DNA from: Mytilus edulis
Taxonomy: Eukaryota > Mollusca > Bivalvia > Mytilida > Mytilidae
Assembly (NCBI RefSeq): GCF_963676685.1
Contig: NC_092355.1
Location: forward strand, 56,393,613 to 56,457,612
Length of the DNA: 64,000 bases
Direction of reading: 5' to 3'
Below are positions 11,270 to 23,659 of this stretch, in pieces; the first letter of the stretch is position 1; each line of letters begins with the position of its first letter. Under the pieces are notes generated by a model, which searched no databases, had not been told where the DNA came from, and saw nothing but the letters and a program-made list of their open reading frames with translations. A program made the translations under genes and the position numbers.

Positions 11270-12235
11270 ATAATTTGATGTTGTTGTCCGTCAGTTTTAT
11301 TTGAATGAAGAAAAACATATTGTATAAAAGCTCTAATGGCATCAATTCGTGAGTTGATGGTCGCAGATTAATTTTACAGACGACACGCTAACTCCTGAAA
11401 TGAATTTCCAAAAGTACGTACAATTAAATGTGACACATTTTCATGACATATTTTAGAGTTGAATTTCTTATAAAATCGTGGACGCCTTCTATATAGTTTT
11501 TTTTAATACCTAAAAGAAACCGTTTCATATACAAATGTTAGAATGTGACAATGCTATTAAATAAACTGTTCCACTTTGTTCTGCATTAAGTGCGTCTGAT
11601 CATTGATACTGGAGATCAGAATATTTGAAAATCCAAAGCTCATTAAAAAAAGGCGCCTTAAACAAAAAAGGATAACAAAGTAAAGCCAACGTACGACAAG
11701 ATCAGAGCTTTGTAAGAGAGCGATGTATTCCTGAATTTTGAATGATTTCGAACAGATTGTAACAGCAAATTGTAATAACACGAAATTCGTATATCCATGC
11801 CCACAAAATCGAGTTTATCTTATCAATAGAGTGGAATCGGTGCAACTAACTATGACATACAAAACTATATTCCGTCAAGCCACTGGGTATTTCGATTTAT
11901 TGGCAAAACATCGTTGTATTGATAGTCATATGAGTTTATGAAATTTGTCAATATATTTAAACAAAATAGAAAAACAAATCATTGAGTACAATGTGGTGAA
12001 AAAAATCATTAATCGTCGTAAATTCATTTATAAATATCTTGTTTTCGACCATTAATACACACAATATATAATATATTCGATCCTCTTTAAAAAAAAAATT
12101 ATCATTTTATCTTTTTTACGATGTACGTCTCAGGAAACTATTTTATCATGTGACTTTCATTGTATGGTTTCAGTTGAACTTAACTTAGGACACGTTCTGC
12201 CCTTAAATGGTTTACTGTTATTTTGATATCAAATA
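11270..12235. other. No gene seen
   Basis: Opposed short open frames at 11557-11941 have no domain, signal peptide or splice context and are treated as chance. Confidence 0.5.
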
Positions 12236-12239
12236 ACTG

Positions 12240-12345
12240 TTGTTTTGAAATGTCGTGACGGGGAGTAGTTGTTCAGGGTTTTTTCGATTTATGAGTTTGA
12301 CTGTCCCTCTGGTATCTGTCGTCCCTTTTTTATCTTTTTTTTTAA
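12240..12345 (+). mobile_element. Dispersed repeat W, 3' fragment
   Basis: Contains 'gatttatgagtttgactgtc', then 'cctctggtatctgtcgtccc' and a T run, as at the end of the W copies at 4150 and 17260. Confidence 0.7.
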
Positions 12346-13054
12346 CTGTAAGCATTATAACTGATGAATAATTTAGAAAACTGGATCGATACTAAAGTTT
12401 TTGGAAGTCTTTTCACAAGGGCGGCAACGTCATAGTTCAATACTCATGTGGTGAAATGCAACATGTATGATTGACTTCGGATGTCATATCAAATAAAGCA
12501 TCTTTTAATGCAATACTTTATGTCTACACTGTCGGTAGTTAAATCTGAAATGGATGAAATGATCCTTGAGTTTTGCTGCACGTATTAAGTAATCAAAAGT
12601 TTACTGTCGATGATGGAAAGCTGTCATATATCACGATAATTCCTGCGGAAATATTTTAAGATAAAATTTATCTTTGTGTTCGTATGATCATTCGAAGTGT
12701 ACGTCCTATTTCAGGTGTAAACAAATAAGGAAATGAATACACCAACGTTCCTTAACTGAATATTTTGTACATAATAAGAAAAATTACATCACATTTGAAA
12801 AGTAATAATAGGGTAGCATGCATTCCTTACTTAGTTGTATTTTTTTTTAATAATAGTATGGTTCCATTCTTAAAATAATACTTAACGAACCTAATTTCGA
12901 GTAGCAAACATGTTTCACTAATTGTATTCAAAATTATTTTGCACATCACCATAAGAAAAAGAAAATGAAAAACCCTTCATTTAGATGAACAGGATGCTTT
13001 TACAATATTGTTTTTTCTTTCTTCTCCTTTACAATTAATGGTTGAACATATCTA

Positions 13055-13690
13055 GTTGATAACATTGGTACCTTGTTGACACAATGATTTATTGGAAGCA
13101 ATATAGTATCAATCATGGTCTTCGTCTTATAGATTATTTCTCTATTTTCAAGTATTACAAACGAGCTATTTATTATTTTGACTTTTAGTTGTACATTTGT
13201 ATCTTGCATTCGTTTTTATAAAGCAAATATTAATTTCATTGTTACCTTGTTGCTAAAATGAAGTGGAAGCAATATACTTTCAATCATTGTCACCTTCTTA
13301 TAGATCAATTCTCTATTTTCAAGTATTCCTAACGAACTATTTATTTTTTTAACATTTCCTCAAGACCTTTAATTGTATCAATCATTTGTTTTGTAAAATA
13401 AGGAGGGCTAGTTAACTACATTGTTACCTTTGTGACACTAAAATAGAGTGGAAGCAATATACTTTTAATCATTGTCACCTATTTATAGATAATTTCTCTA
13501 TTTTCAAGTATTACAAACAATCTATTAATTATTGTGACATTTCGTCAAGACGTTTTATTGTATCTTTCAATCATCATTTTAAAAAGAAAAGCCTAGTTAA
13601 TTGCCTTGTTACCATTGTGACAATTAAATGAAGCGGAGGCAATATATTATCAATCTTTGTCACCTTTTTGAAAAATATTTCACCTTTTTC
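13055..13690 (+). repeat. ~180-bp tandem repeat, about 3.5 units
   Basis: 'ttgttacc.ttgtgaca' recurs at about 13063, 13238, 13420 and 13606 (spacing 175, 182, 186). Each is followed by 'tggaagcaatata.t.tcaat' and 'ctctattttcaagtatt'. Non-coding. Confidence 0.85.
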
Positions 13691-14175
13691 AGAAATTATA
13701 ATCATTAATATTGATAAGCAAACTTTTTTGATTTATCGACAGCTCTTTAAAATCTATATTTGTTAGTCTCATTTTGAGATTTTAAAGAGAATAAATTCCC
13801 TCAGGGCACGTTATCTATCATCCCGGGGTACATAATTAATATTTACTGTGAATGAGTTTCAATATCAATATAATTAAACACAAAGCACTGTATTGAATAA
13901 ATTAAGTTGAATATATCAACATATTTTGTTTAATAAAATTTAATATTTGTATATCAATCAAAATTGGATTGTAGTTCAACAGATAGTATTCAGCGGACAT
14001 AATGTGTGTATCCTTTAATAACGTTATACAGATGGGTGCAGTCCTAACCTTGACAAAAGTTAACTTAGAGTTAACTTGTTGACTGCTTTTTAAGTTATCT
14101 CGAGAATTTTTAAGCAGACCAGCAAGTTAACTTCGTCAACGGTGGACCAGACCTACGGTCCACCTTTTTATGACT

Positions 14176-14457
14176 GCTGCAGACCTATCGACGGGTCTGC
14201 TCCAGACCAGACCTGTGGATAGGTCTGTTCCTGACCAGACCTGTGGACAGGTCTGTTCCTGACCAGACCTGTGGACAGGTCTGCTTCTAACCAGACCTGT
14301 GGACAAGTCTGCTATTGACCAGATTTGTGGACAGATCTGCTTCTGACCAGACCTGTGAACAGGTCTACTTCTGACCAGACCTGTGAACAGGTCTGCTTCT
14401 GAACAGACCTGTGGGCAAGTCTGCTATTGACTAGACCTGGAAACAGGTCTGCTTATG
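14176..14457 (+). repeat. 28-bp hairpin-forming minisatellite, about 10 units
   Basis: Each 28-bp unit holds an inverted repeat of type AGACCTG-tgga-CAGGTCT plus a linker such as 'cttctgacc'. A larger hairpin with arms GGTGGACC/GGTCCACC lies just upstream (14141-14164). Unit 5 (about 14320-14338) changes both arms (AGATTTG with CAGATCT), keeping the stem paired apart from one G-T wobble. Confidence 0.9.
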
Positions 14458-15374
14458 AAATGTTATCGTTTTTGCGACTTTTCATATCAGACTTGAGCTT
14501 TATTAAAATATGTATATACAACATTCGCATTGTTTTTCCCCAGAAGGCCTCTCAGGCTCTGACAGCAAATTTCTTTATTCGCTATACTCTACTAGACATT
14601 ATTCATAACTGTACAACACAATTCTTTTTTTTTTATTTTATATATTCTTATATACATTAGTCATATACATAGGGCTATCATATATTTTTAATTAAAAGGC
14701 GGATAGAAAGGGTATCCAACGTATCGGAACAACATTCTTATATCATGGGATATCAACATTTTTGTCGACGTTACTTCGTTCCCCGTATTTTACCTGTATC
14801 TTCCTAATTTTTACTTTATGAATTATCCCCTACATGCATGGATATTTTATTGTTATTCTACGTGTTTGGATTGGATTTACTATTCTTTTTTCGCAGAATA
14901 TTCTAACGAAAATTGTACAGTTGTAAAGTGTCCGGATATGTACAATATAGTAAAACTACTAACAATCTCGTCAAATTCGTCAGATTTGTCGAGAGATTTG
15001 TGCACTTGAATGAAATAGCTGGCACTTGACGTTTAACTACAAACAAAATCAATCAACCAATTAAATTAACAGTATACTATTCCCAGAAGAGAACGTCATA
15101 TACATTTTTTTTATTTTTAAAAAGCACAAATGAATTCGTACATGTCAGTGTTGGTACATGTACTTGGATGATGCAGCCTAATAGTTTTGTTTTACACACC
15201 CTAGTGACTGTTCAATATTATGAATACAGAGATGAAACGCTGACATTCTCAATTGATGCGGAAAAAAATTGGCATTAACTGTTTTCCTTATTGATTACAT
15301 TTGCCGTCCTACTAACATGTTCGCAGGAGTGCCAGGAGAAGACATAAAGGCGCTATCCAAACAGCGGTCATTTA

Positions 15375-15975
15375 TTTTATATATTGAATCCAGACATCAA
15401 AAATATGGCTGATTTACTATGCGGATATATATAGATTTTTAAATTAAAGTGCACATAGGCAGGTCAGTTTTTGGTCTATGCGGTCAAATAATTTTGTTGT
15501 ATAAGTCAGCATGAAGTATCAAAACTACTGAAATTTTGTTACGTATTAATATTTTGAATAAAAGGAGGACATGCTGGCACCCTAAATTAATGCGAATAAA
15601 AATTTGTTGTTATTATATTGCAATATTACTGTCCATTGTATTATACATTGAATCCCGACATAAAAATATGGCTTATTTACTATTCGGGTATATAGATTTA
15701 CAAATTGAAGGGCACATATTGTCAGTTTTGGTCAATGCGGTCAAATAATTTTGTACAAGTTAGCATGAGGTATCAAAACTACTGAAATTTTGTTACGTAT
15801 CAATATTTTAAATAAAAGGAGGGCATGCTGGCACCCTAAATTTATGCGAACAAAAATTTGTGGTTATTGTATTGCAATATTGCTGTCCATTGTATTGTAT
15901 TGTACATTGAATTCTAACACCAAAAATATGGCTGATTTACTATGCGGGTATACATGGTATATAGATTTACCTGTA
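15375..15975 (+). repeat. 254-bp tandem repeat, about 2.4 units
   Basis: The block with 'aaaatatggctgatttacta', 'ttggtc.atgcggtcaaat', 'actactgaaattttgttacg' and 'catgctggcaccctaaatt' repeats exactly 254 bp apart (15536 and 15790 for one landmark). An open frame starting near the same phrase occurs in two units, but its codons diverge like the non-coding parts. Confidence 0.9.
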
Positions 15976-16079
15976 AATTTGTGGCTGTTATTTGTACTCA
16001 ATAATCAATCAATTGTAATCGAATTGCAGCCCTTGACTAGTAGAAACTTTCAAGCTGTAAGTAGATGAGATAGGGAGGC

Positions 16080-17050
16080 AGTTCTTCCCATTAGCCAGTT
16101 AGAACGATGCCATGGTAAACGTGTTCAATAATGTATTGTTTGTCTATAACATTATCGGCTGCCGGTTTTAAATGTGTATGTGATCAAAATAACGTCGGTT
16201 GCACGTGTTTGTTCTAACTACAACTGTACTGAACACTATCCTACAAAATGAAGGACACGAAACCTTTAAAATGCCTGCTGCACTACAAACCATAATTTGT
16301 ATGATTTCAAAACATCAGCGAACAAATTTCATTTGTTTTTAATTGTGTTATACATAGACAAGAAGAATATATTCTTGTTATTTTGAATCTCTCTTTAGAT
16401 TCTGTACACGTTTCTTTGTTGTCTTTTTCCGACTTTAAAATGTCCTTTGGTATTTTTTGCTTCTCTTTTTACAATGTTAAGGAATAAAATGCTACTTTCC
16501 TTTCAACATATATTAGTTATAGTGATGCATTAGATAAAAGCTAGGAGTGATACACATAACTATGTAGATCACACCATCAACGCCCGAATATCTCAAAATT
16601 AATACGATATTCCCGGGCTTGTATGTCCTATCATAATTTCCTTGATGAAAGGGTGCTGCTCACAAGGAAGCTATTGAAACAAGAGTTCCAAATCCTGAAG
16701 TTGAAATCATCTCTTTGTAAATGTTACGGTCACCATCATATGTTGGTTGACAGTTATGGAATATCCGTTTCACAGATGATATCGAATATGTTTTTTATCT
16801 CGTAAGAATAATCATGTTCCCTTTTAACGAATATGACCTACCGAATTAGACTATTTACCGGGTTTATTAGACTTGCTACAATTCCCTTTCTATTATTTCA
16901 CTCTTACTAATTTATATGTTTACTGATAAGTGCCAGCCTACTGATTGCCCTGCAGATGTCAGTATAATTGCAATCTCCTAGTTATAGCAGTAAAATTATT
17001 AAAGGGGCAAAATTGAAAAAAAAAGAAAAAAACATAATTAGGAAGGGACA
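16080..17050. other. No gene seen
   Basis: Unique AT-rich sequence. A 60-codon open frame at 16623-16805 has no recognisable features. Confidence 0.5.
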
Positions 17051-17054
17051 TGTA

Positions 17055-17315
17055 GCAAGTCTACGGGTTTCTAATAACATAAACAACACCACAGGTGCCA
17101 CATGTTGAGCGGTTCCAACTTACTCTTCCGGAGCAACTGGGAACACTCCCTGTTTTTATGAGATTTGTGTTGCTTAGTGTATAGTTTCTATGATGTGTCT
17201 TGTGTACTATTATTTGTCTGTTTGTCTTTTCAGTTTTAACCATGTCGTTGTCAATTTCGTTTTGATCTATAAGTTTGACTGTCCCTCTTGTGTCTTTTTC
17301 CCGCTCTTTTTCTGG
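17055..17315 (+). mobile_element. Dispersed repeat W, near-complete copy
   Basis: Contains 'aacaccacaggtgccacatg', 'actcttccggagcaactggg', 'accatgtcgttgtcaatttc' and 'aagtttgactgtccctc', in the same order as at 3955-4185. Confidence 0.75.
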
Positions 17316-17473
17316 TTATTCGTATTGTAAACAAGGCCGTTGTGATGTCACTTTTATGTTGTTACATATTTGAATTGACTAAGGAAGACTCTCCTTATAA
17401 AGATTGTTTTGCAACTAAACAATTACATATGCGAGGACATCTTGTAACAATGTATTTTGTTTTGCTTTACTTT

Positions 17474-18057
17474 AAAGGAAAAGGTCCGATAAGGATCGAT
17501 TTTGGCCTCAAATTTCAGGTTCATCTGACGAAAGATTTTGACAACTTTTTAAACACTTAAGTGTCTATTTTATTGGAATTAATTAGTTTATGTGAAAGAT
17601 TTTAACAGATTTAGTCATTAAAAACGATCCGAATCAAGCTCAAATATGAAAAATCTACCTCATATGCCGAAAAATGTCACTTTTCAGATGGTTTTTGGTA
17701 AAAATGAAAGTGGCCGCATCCGTGTTTATCCTCAACCTTTATATATGTTATGTATTATCATAAAATACAACTTACATTTCAATATTAAGGATGAACACGA
17801 ATGCGGCCACTTTCGTTTTACACGAAAACCGTCTAAAATTTAACTAAAATGCTAGAATTATGAGGATTTCAGTAATTTAGCATTACCTAATGGTGCTAGT
17901 ACCGGATATATGTGCATTGTATTGTCAAAAACAGCCCATATTTATGTAGCAGAAGCATTCTACTGTCCAATAAATAACTAAAGGTTTACATTTTAACAAT
18001 TTTGTAAAACTGCTATATTTTGGGGCCAAAAAGGGGTCTTACTGAACCTACTCCTTT
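17474..18057. mobile_element. ~590-bp MITE, copy 1, with nested inverted repeats
   Basis: The ends are AAAGGAAAAGGTCCGATAAG and, inverted, AAAGGAGTAGGTTCAGTAAG. The second copy lies at 26256-26875. In the middle, 17690-17735 and 17788-17835 form an internal inverted repeat of about 48 bp ('gaaagtggccgcatccgtg' against 'cacgaatgcggccactttc'). A 65-codon open frame (17646-17843) spans this palindrome and is open in both copies. Confidence 0.85.
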
Positions 18058-18059
18058 TA

Positions 18060-20985
18060 AGATCTAGCATAGGGGCAAATGTGACAGATTATGCAGATGT
18101 GCATGACATAAGGGAAGTTTGAAGACAAATGCCTGATACACAATTCAAACATACTACTGAACTTATGTTACGTGTTTTTACCTACATGTTTCATGTTTGT
18201 GATGCCACATAAATATACTTATTTTACTTTTTTATTTTTTATGAGTTGCTTTTATATAGTTCATCCACATTTTCAGATTTTTAAGAGTATCTAAATATGC
18301 AGTATACCGATATCTTGTATCTAACAAATCAATTTAAACCAGATGTAAAAACAAATAAAAAAGTCAGCTTTTTGAGAAACTTAAGGTTACACACAAATAA
18401 TATTCCCGGCTATAGTGCCTAACAAGATTTTGTGAGGTAGACGAAATTGACTTTAAAACGATCGTATTGACTTTTGATGTGCAGAAATAGGCAGATCGGA
18501 CATATTTTGACTTTAGTTACTTACTTCTTAAGTTTGGGATTAATTGTAATCAACATATTCCAATGAGACTGAAAAATGCTTTTTTTTATTATGATAAATA
18601 ATAATTTTACCTGCCGTAGTCGTGCGTAAACTATATTTCGATATTTCTCTTACAAAAATGACTTGTTTAATGGAACAAAACGTATTATTTGTAAACTTTC
18701 TCTTTGCTCTTCACAATAGGCTTTTAAAACATAACCTTTCAACTGTATATTCCGAAAATTTTGTGAAAATCGAATAAGTGGCAATTCTTACCTTTCATGC
18801 CTTAACTTTCATTGATAAAACATAATATTGACTCGTCCAGTGTCCAGTTTGAAGGTCATTTTAGTTACCGTACACATTCATGCACGTTCTAATTAATCAA
18901 TAGTCATGTATGAAAAGCATTAACAAGTTTGAAGGTAAACTAATAACAACTTAATCCAATCAAATTGCCTACGATTCAATAACAATGACCAGTCCACATC
19001 ATAAAAATGTATAGGGGTAAACTGGGTAGGGAGAAAATGTCAGATATATTAAGTTCATTATTTTGCAATAACGAGTAAAAATTTGTTAACCAATAGATTT
19101 GTTATAATTTCATAAACATGTCGTTATGTATTGGTATAGTTTTTGGATCTTTCATTAGCGTATTTAAGGCTGTAGAAAGTTTGGCCTTCAAAAGTCAACA
19201 TAATCATTGACTTTATAAAGAAAATTCGCCTTTTTAAAACATTGAATGTTTCACAAATAAAACGCGACAACAAAGCAAAATCATTTCTTAAAACACTGCA
19301 AAAAAAATAATTCTGATTGATGCAGTGGTATTGTCATAAATTGCACTGGAGTGAACAGTGGTACATCAAACGTCGAATTCCCTCACACAATGTTATCACA
19401 CACTATAAAGGTCTCCGATATTAAATCAAATAATCAAAATCATTCAAGACATTTTGAAATAAGCATACTGTTTGAATGATGTGATTTACTGCTTATGCAT
19501 TGCTTTGTCGTATGAAATCTGATCGTCGCAAGAACTTCTTTGTTTGATCTTATTTTTTTCCTCTCTTTTATAGATTTATAAGACGACGAAAGTAGATAAA
19601 TATATGATTGACCGCGTGTTGCTTTTTAATTCTTTTTTTCTTAGGCTTTTAATAACATATGTATATCAAATACGTTACAAATTACCGTCATAAAATATTT
19701 TGGCAAATTTTGTTGTTTTTCAAACAGCCTTTTTAAACATCTTTTAACATATGTAACAACATTTGTGTTGAAAATGAAATTTCTTTTATACGAATGAGAT
19801 CTGGTGCACTTTTATATTCATGATATACTGTCAATAGAAACTCACAAGGAATTTCATAGGCATCCTAGATAACCTACAGTTATATGCTTTGTGTCAATTG
19901 TTATGCTGTGGTAAACGAATAATACATGTTGATAATTAGCCTTTCAGAAGAAGCTTTGAGCAAAATATCGGTTGAGTTCGTATCCATTGTTGATGAATTG
20001 TTTTGCCTTTCGAACAAGACATAACTGATTGTAGCTAAAACCGTACCATCTATCTACAAAACAATCTTCTTATCACCCCACAGAGTACTTGAGTGCACTT
20101 TCGAATTTGCTTAAAACGTACATCTTTTTTTAACTATTGGTGTCTTTTCGGATGTTGGTTTTGGTGAAGTTTCTCATTTACTTTTCTTTTCAAAATCGTT
20201 TGTATGACTGTTCAATCCCTGGTAGTGCTTTTTTAAAATATCAATGACACATGCCTTCTGTAAGAATAAGGTCGTTCTCTCGGATTTAAAATAATCTTCT
20301 GTCAAAACATATCCCAATGATGTTTAAACTAGATCTAAAGCACATTTTTTAAAAGATGAATTATAGTATTGTCGACTAGCTAGATTTTATTACAAACAAA
20401 TGATATAATGCGTGTATTCGTTAATTACGCCATTTTAGCAAACATGTTTTAAAAATTAGCTACAACCTATCGGTAAAGCGGTCAAAGGGATATAATTGCA
20501 GTATTTTTCTTAGCAGTTTATTCATTTATTATTTCGATAATTAGTTCTCCATTTTTTTATAGTTAGTTTTAAATTGTATTTCAACGCAGCTGTTTAATAA
20601 TGCTCTTGATTTAATCACCATTGTAAAAAAATGTAGTAATAACTGCATTTTAAGGTAGACATTGTATAATGACATTAAAATTGAAACCATTTGCTTTAAT
20701 TTTTATTCATCATGTACTTTTGAAGCTCATAAAATCAGGTAAAATGCGGTAATATAATATGATTTGTAAAAGTTTTTATGTAAGACCAATGATTGTTATT
20801 TGATGTATTCCACTCAGCAACTGAGTTCCCCGAAGACTCTTATATGTGTGTTATTCAGAACGTAGTTTGTTGGTAAGCGAATATTGATCACTTTAATATA
20901 GAGATTTTCAGAGAGGTTACAAATAACTTATACAAAAAAAAGTTCTGCTATGTTGTGATGTTACACTGTTGTTTCAGGTAAGTGT
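18060..20985. other. No gene seen
   Basis: About 2.9 kb of AT-rich DNA with no supported exon, tandem array or terminal repeats. Confidence 0.5.
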
Positions 20986-20994
20986 GAAAGTTGG

Positions 20995-21310
20995 TACCTA
21001 TTAAAACGGTTGATTGCACTTGTCCTAAGACAAGAACCTGATGTTCAGTGGTTGTCGTCTGTTGATGCGATTCATAAATGTTTTTTGTTTCTCGTTTTCG
21101 ATTTAGATTAGACAGTTGGTTTTCCCATTTGAATGGTTTTACTCTTACTTGTCATTGTTGGGGACCTTGGTAGCTTGCAGGTCGGTATAAGCAAAGGCTA
21201 CGTGTTGAAGGCCCTACGTTGACCTATAATGGTTTACTTTTTACAAATTGTTACTTGCATGGAGAGTCGTCTCATTGGCACTCATGCCACATCTTCTTAT
21301 ATCTACTTAA
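20995..21310 (+). mobile_element. Dispersed repeat V1, long copy
   Basis: Contains 'agaacctgatgttcagtgg', 'tggtagcttgcaggtcggt', 'gttgaaggccctacgttgac' and 'tcgtctcattggcactcatg', then 'ccacatcttcttatatct'. The same order occurs at 37890-38150 and 39785-40055. Non-coding despite an overlapping open frame. Confidence 0.8.
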
Positions 21311-21579
21311 TATGGGTATCAATAGTTTACCTGTACAGGTATGTACCAAGTCAGGAATAATACATTTGTTTTCCGTTCGTTCATATAGTCGTACGTTTGT
21401 CTTTTCCAGGTTTTATGGACATCATTTTTTTTTAATTTACATTAGAGTTTGGAATTTTGGTAAATACATTTTATATTTAATACATACTAAGTCTTATGAA
21501 CGATTTATTAGATCTAAGGTTTAGTTATCTCTCGTTCATCAGAAAAATCGTAGTTCAGATCTGTATTTTGTATACCATT

Positions 21580-21805
21580 CCAGACTGTGTTTTTGTAAGA
21601 CATCGTTATGCTTTGTATAGATCAGATGAGTTAACCCCTTTTCAACTGATTTTTATAGTTTGTTCATATGGTGTGTTGTAAAACTACTGTCCCTGTTTAT
21701 AGTGTTGGTTCGGTGCCCATGAACGTGTTAACCCCACAAAATTCCTTCTGTACCTGTCCCAAATCAGTTGTTTGTCGTTCAGTGGTTATTGTTTGTGCAT
21801 GTCTA
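21580..21805 (+). mobile_element. Dispersed repeat V2, 5' part
   Basis: Contains 'ttcaactgatttttatagtt', 'aaactactgtccc', 'gtgttaaccccac', 'cctgtcccaaatcag' and 'ttgtcgttcagtgg', as in the first half of the copy at 41250-41745. Confidence 0.6.
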
Positions 21806-22639
21806 TTCTATTCTTTCCTGAAGTAAATTATTTTGATTTATACGGTAAATTTTTAATTAAATTGATTCGTATATAGTCGGCGCCTTTTATGGACGACTAT
21901 GTGATATGTTTTTCCTCATTGTTGTAAATCTTTGTAACATGTTTAAGACAGAGAGCAGATAAGTTTAATGAAGGAGATTTTACTGTGTCCAATTATCATT
22001 TATTCAATAATGTGTTTTTTAAATATTGAGAACGAAATTTTTACTATCAATAGAACATCATTATGTTGTAGCACTAATTTACTAATTCATATAAATGCAT
22101 ATGTTTCGAAACGAGATGATAATATGACAATGACTGAATAACCGTACTACAGGATAGTATAACAATCAAAATAATTCTATCGTGTAGCCGTTTTAATTAT
22201 TTTGACAATTTCACCCGACAGCATGGTTTGAACATCACATACTCAACAATAAACGGACGACTGTGAGGACATTTGAAGTTGACGATCTGCTTTGAAATTT
22301 GTTATCTATTCTTTTGTTGACTTTGTTGACTTTTTATACAATTCACAATGGGTATCATCTCAAACAACACAGAATAATCCCAACCTGCGGAGAAGCTAAC
22401 TCAAGGTGAAAGGTTAAATTTCATTATTCATTTAATATTTAACAATTGAAAATCTTGAACAGCAACGTATCAACATGTTGTAATATCGTGTAGTCGACCG
22501 TTGATCTTTTATAACAGATAGCAACGCGTTTTTCTGTAAGAGAAACAGTTAAAAAAAATTTGTTCTCAATAAATTGCTAACGAATCATTCAGCAATCCTC
22601 TATCTCAATAATGTGTGTCACTCTTACGTTTTAAATTGT

Positions 22640-22952
22640 GTCACTTTCTCATTCTTACTTCCGGTTCATGTTACTTTCTCACTCTCACTTCCGGTTTATA
22701 TCACTTTCTCATTCATACTTCCGGTTCATGTCTCTTTATCATTCTTACTTCCGGTTCATGTCACTTTCTCATGCTTACTTCCGGTTCATGTCACTTTTTC
22801 ATTCTTACTTCCGGTTCATGTCACTGTTTCATTCTTACTTCCGGTTCATGTCTCTTTATCATTCTTACTTCTGGTTCATGCGACTTTCTCATTCTTACTT
22901 CCAGTTCATGTCACTTTCTCATTCTTACTTCCGGTTCATGTCAATTTCTCAT
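22640..22952 (+). repeat. 30-bp satellite array 1
   Basis: The unit has 'tcacttccggttcatg'-type words: a ~30-bp period of 'ctcattcttacttccggttc' plus 'atgtcacttt'. The period is a multiple of three, so all forward frames stay open (hence long Ser/His/Phe open frames). Not a gene. Confidence 0.9.
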
Positions 22953-23214
22953 TATCCCAACCTGCGGAGAAGCTAACTCAAGGTGAAAGGTTAAATTTCA
23001 TTATTCGTTTAATATTTAGCAATTGAAAATCTTGAACAGCAACGTATCAACATGTTGTAATATCGTGTAGTCGACCGTTGATCTTTTATAACAGATAGCA
23101 ACGCGTTTTCCTGTAAGAGAAACAGTAAACAAAAATTGTTGTTCTCAATAAATTGCTTACGAATCATTCAGCAATCCTCTGTCTCAATAATGTGTCACTC
23201 CTTCGTTAGAATTG

Positions 23215-23530
23215 TGTCACTTTCTCACTTTTACTTCCGGTTCATGTTACTTTCTCACTCTTATTTCCGGTTCATGTCTATTTATCATTCACACTTCCGG
23301 TTTATGTCTATTTATCATTCTTACTTCCGGTTCATGTCACTTTCTCATGCTTACTTCCGGTTAATGTCACTTTATCATTCCTACTTCCGGTTCATGTCAC
23401 TTTTTAATTCTAACTTCCGGTTCATGTCACTTTATCATTCTTACTTCCGGTTCATGTCACTTTCTCATTCTTACTTCCGGTTCATGTCACTTTCTCATTC
23501 TTACTTCCGGTTCATGTCAATTTCTCATTT
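23215..23530 (+). repeat. 30-bp satellite array 2
   Basis: Same unit as 22640-22952. Its right edge overlaps the last codons and stop of the minus-strand PLA2 gene. Confidence 0.9.
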
Positions 23531-23659
23531 GTGTATCATTGCAATATGTCTTACTGTCGGTCTTCCATTTTTCGTTATATTCGTGTTTAACATCTGACAA
23601 ACAGATTGCTGCCTCTTTATCACATCTACAGAAATTTAATTTACAAGGATCACTGTCAT
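23517..23659 (-). CDS. PLA2 exon 5 (second catalytic helix, stop)
   Basis: Acceptor TTACAG at 23660-23665. Encodes DSDPCKLNFCRCDKEAAIC, with the conserved catalytic Asp, and a hydrophilic C-terminus. The TGA stop (23517-23519) and the last few codons lie in the edge unit of the adjacent 30-bp satellite. Confidence 0.93.

Larger units (their letters stand above)
22378..23530 (+). repeat. 577-bp direct duplication, each copy ending in a 30-bp array
   Basis: A ~260-bp block beginning 'cccaacctgcggagaagct' occurs at 22378 and 22955. Both copies continue with 'aacgtatcaacatgttgtaa' and run into a 30-bp tandem array. The compound unit was therefore duplicated whole. Confidence 0.9.

Noticed and set aside
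17646..17843. 65-codon frame as a conserved small protein
   Set aside because: It is conserved with 26464-26661 only because both are copies of one MITE, and it spans an inverted repeat.
17472..18060. TTAA target duplication (piggyBac) for the ~590-bp MITE
   Set aside because: TTAA overlaps the ends at copy 1 but the two sides are offset by one base, and copy 2 has no TTAA; probably coincidence.
21219..21681. 101- and 61-codon open frames
   Set aside because: They overlap dispersed repeats V1 and V2, which have stops in their other copies.
22574..23597. Long overlapping plus-strand open frames (112-153 codons)
   Set aside because: They are translations of the 30-bp satellite, whose period is a multiple of three, so frames stay open without selection.
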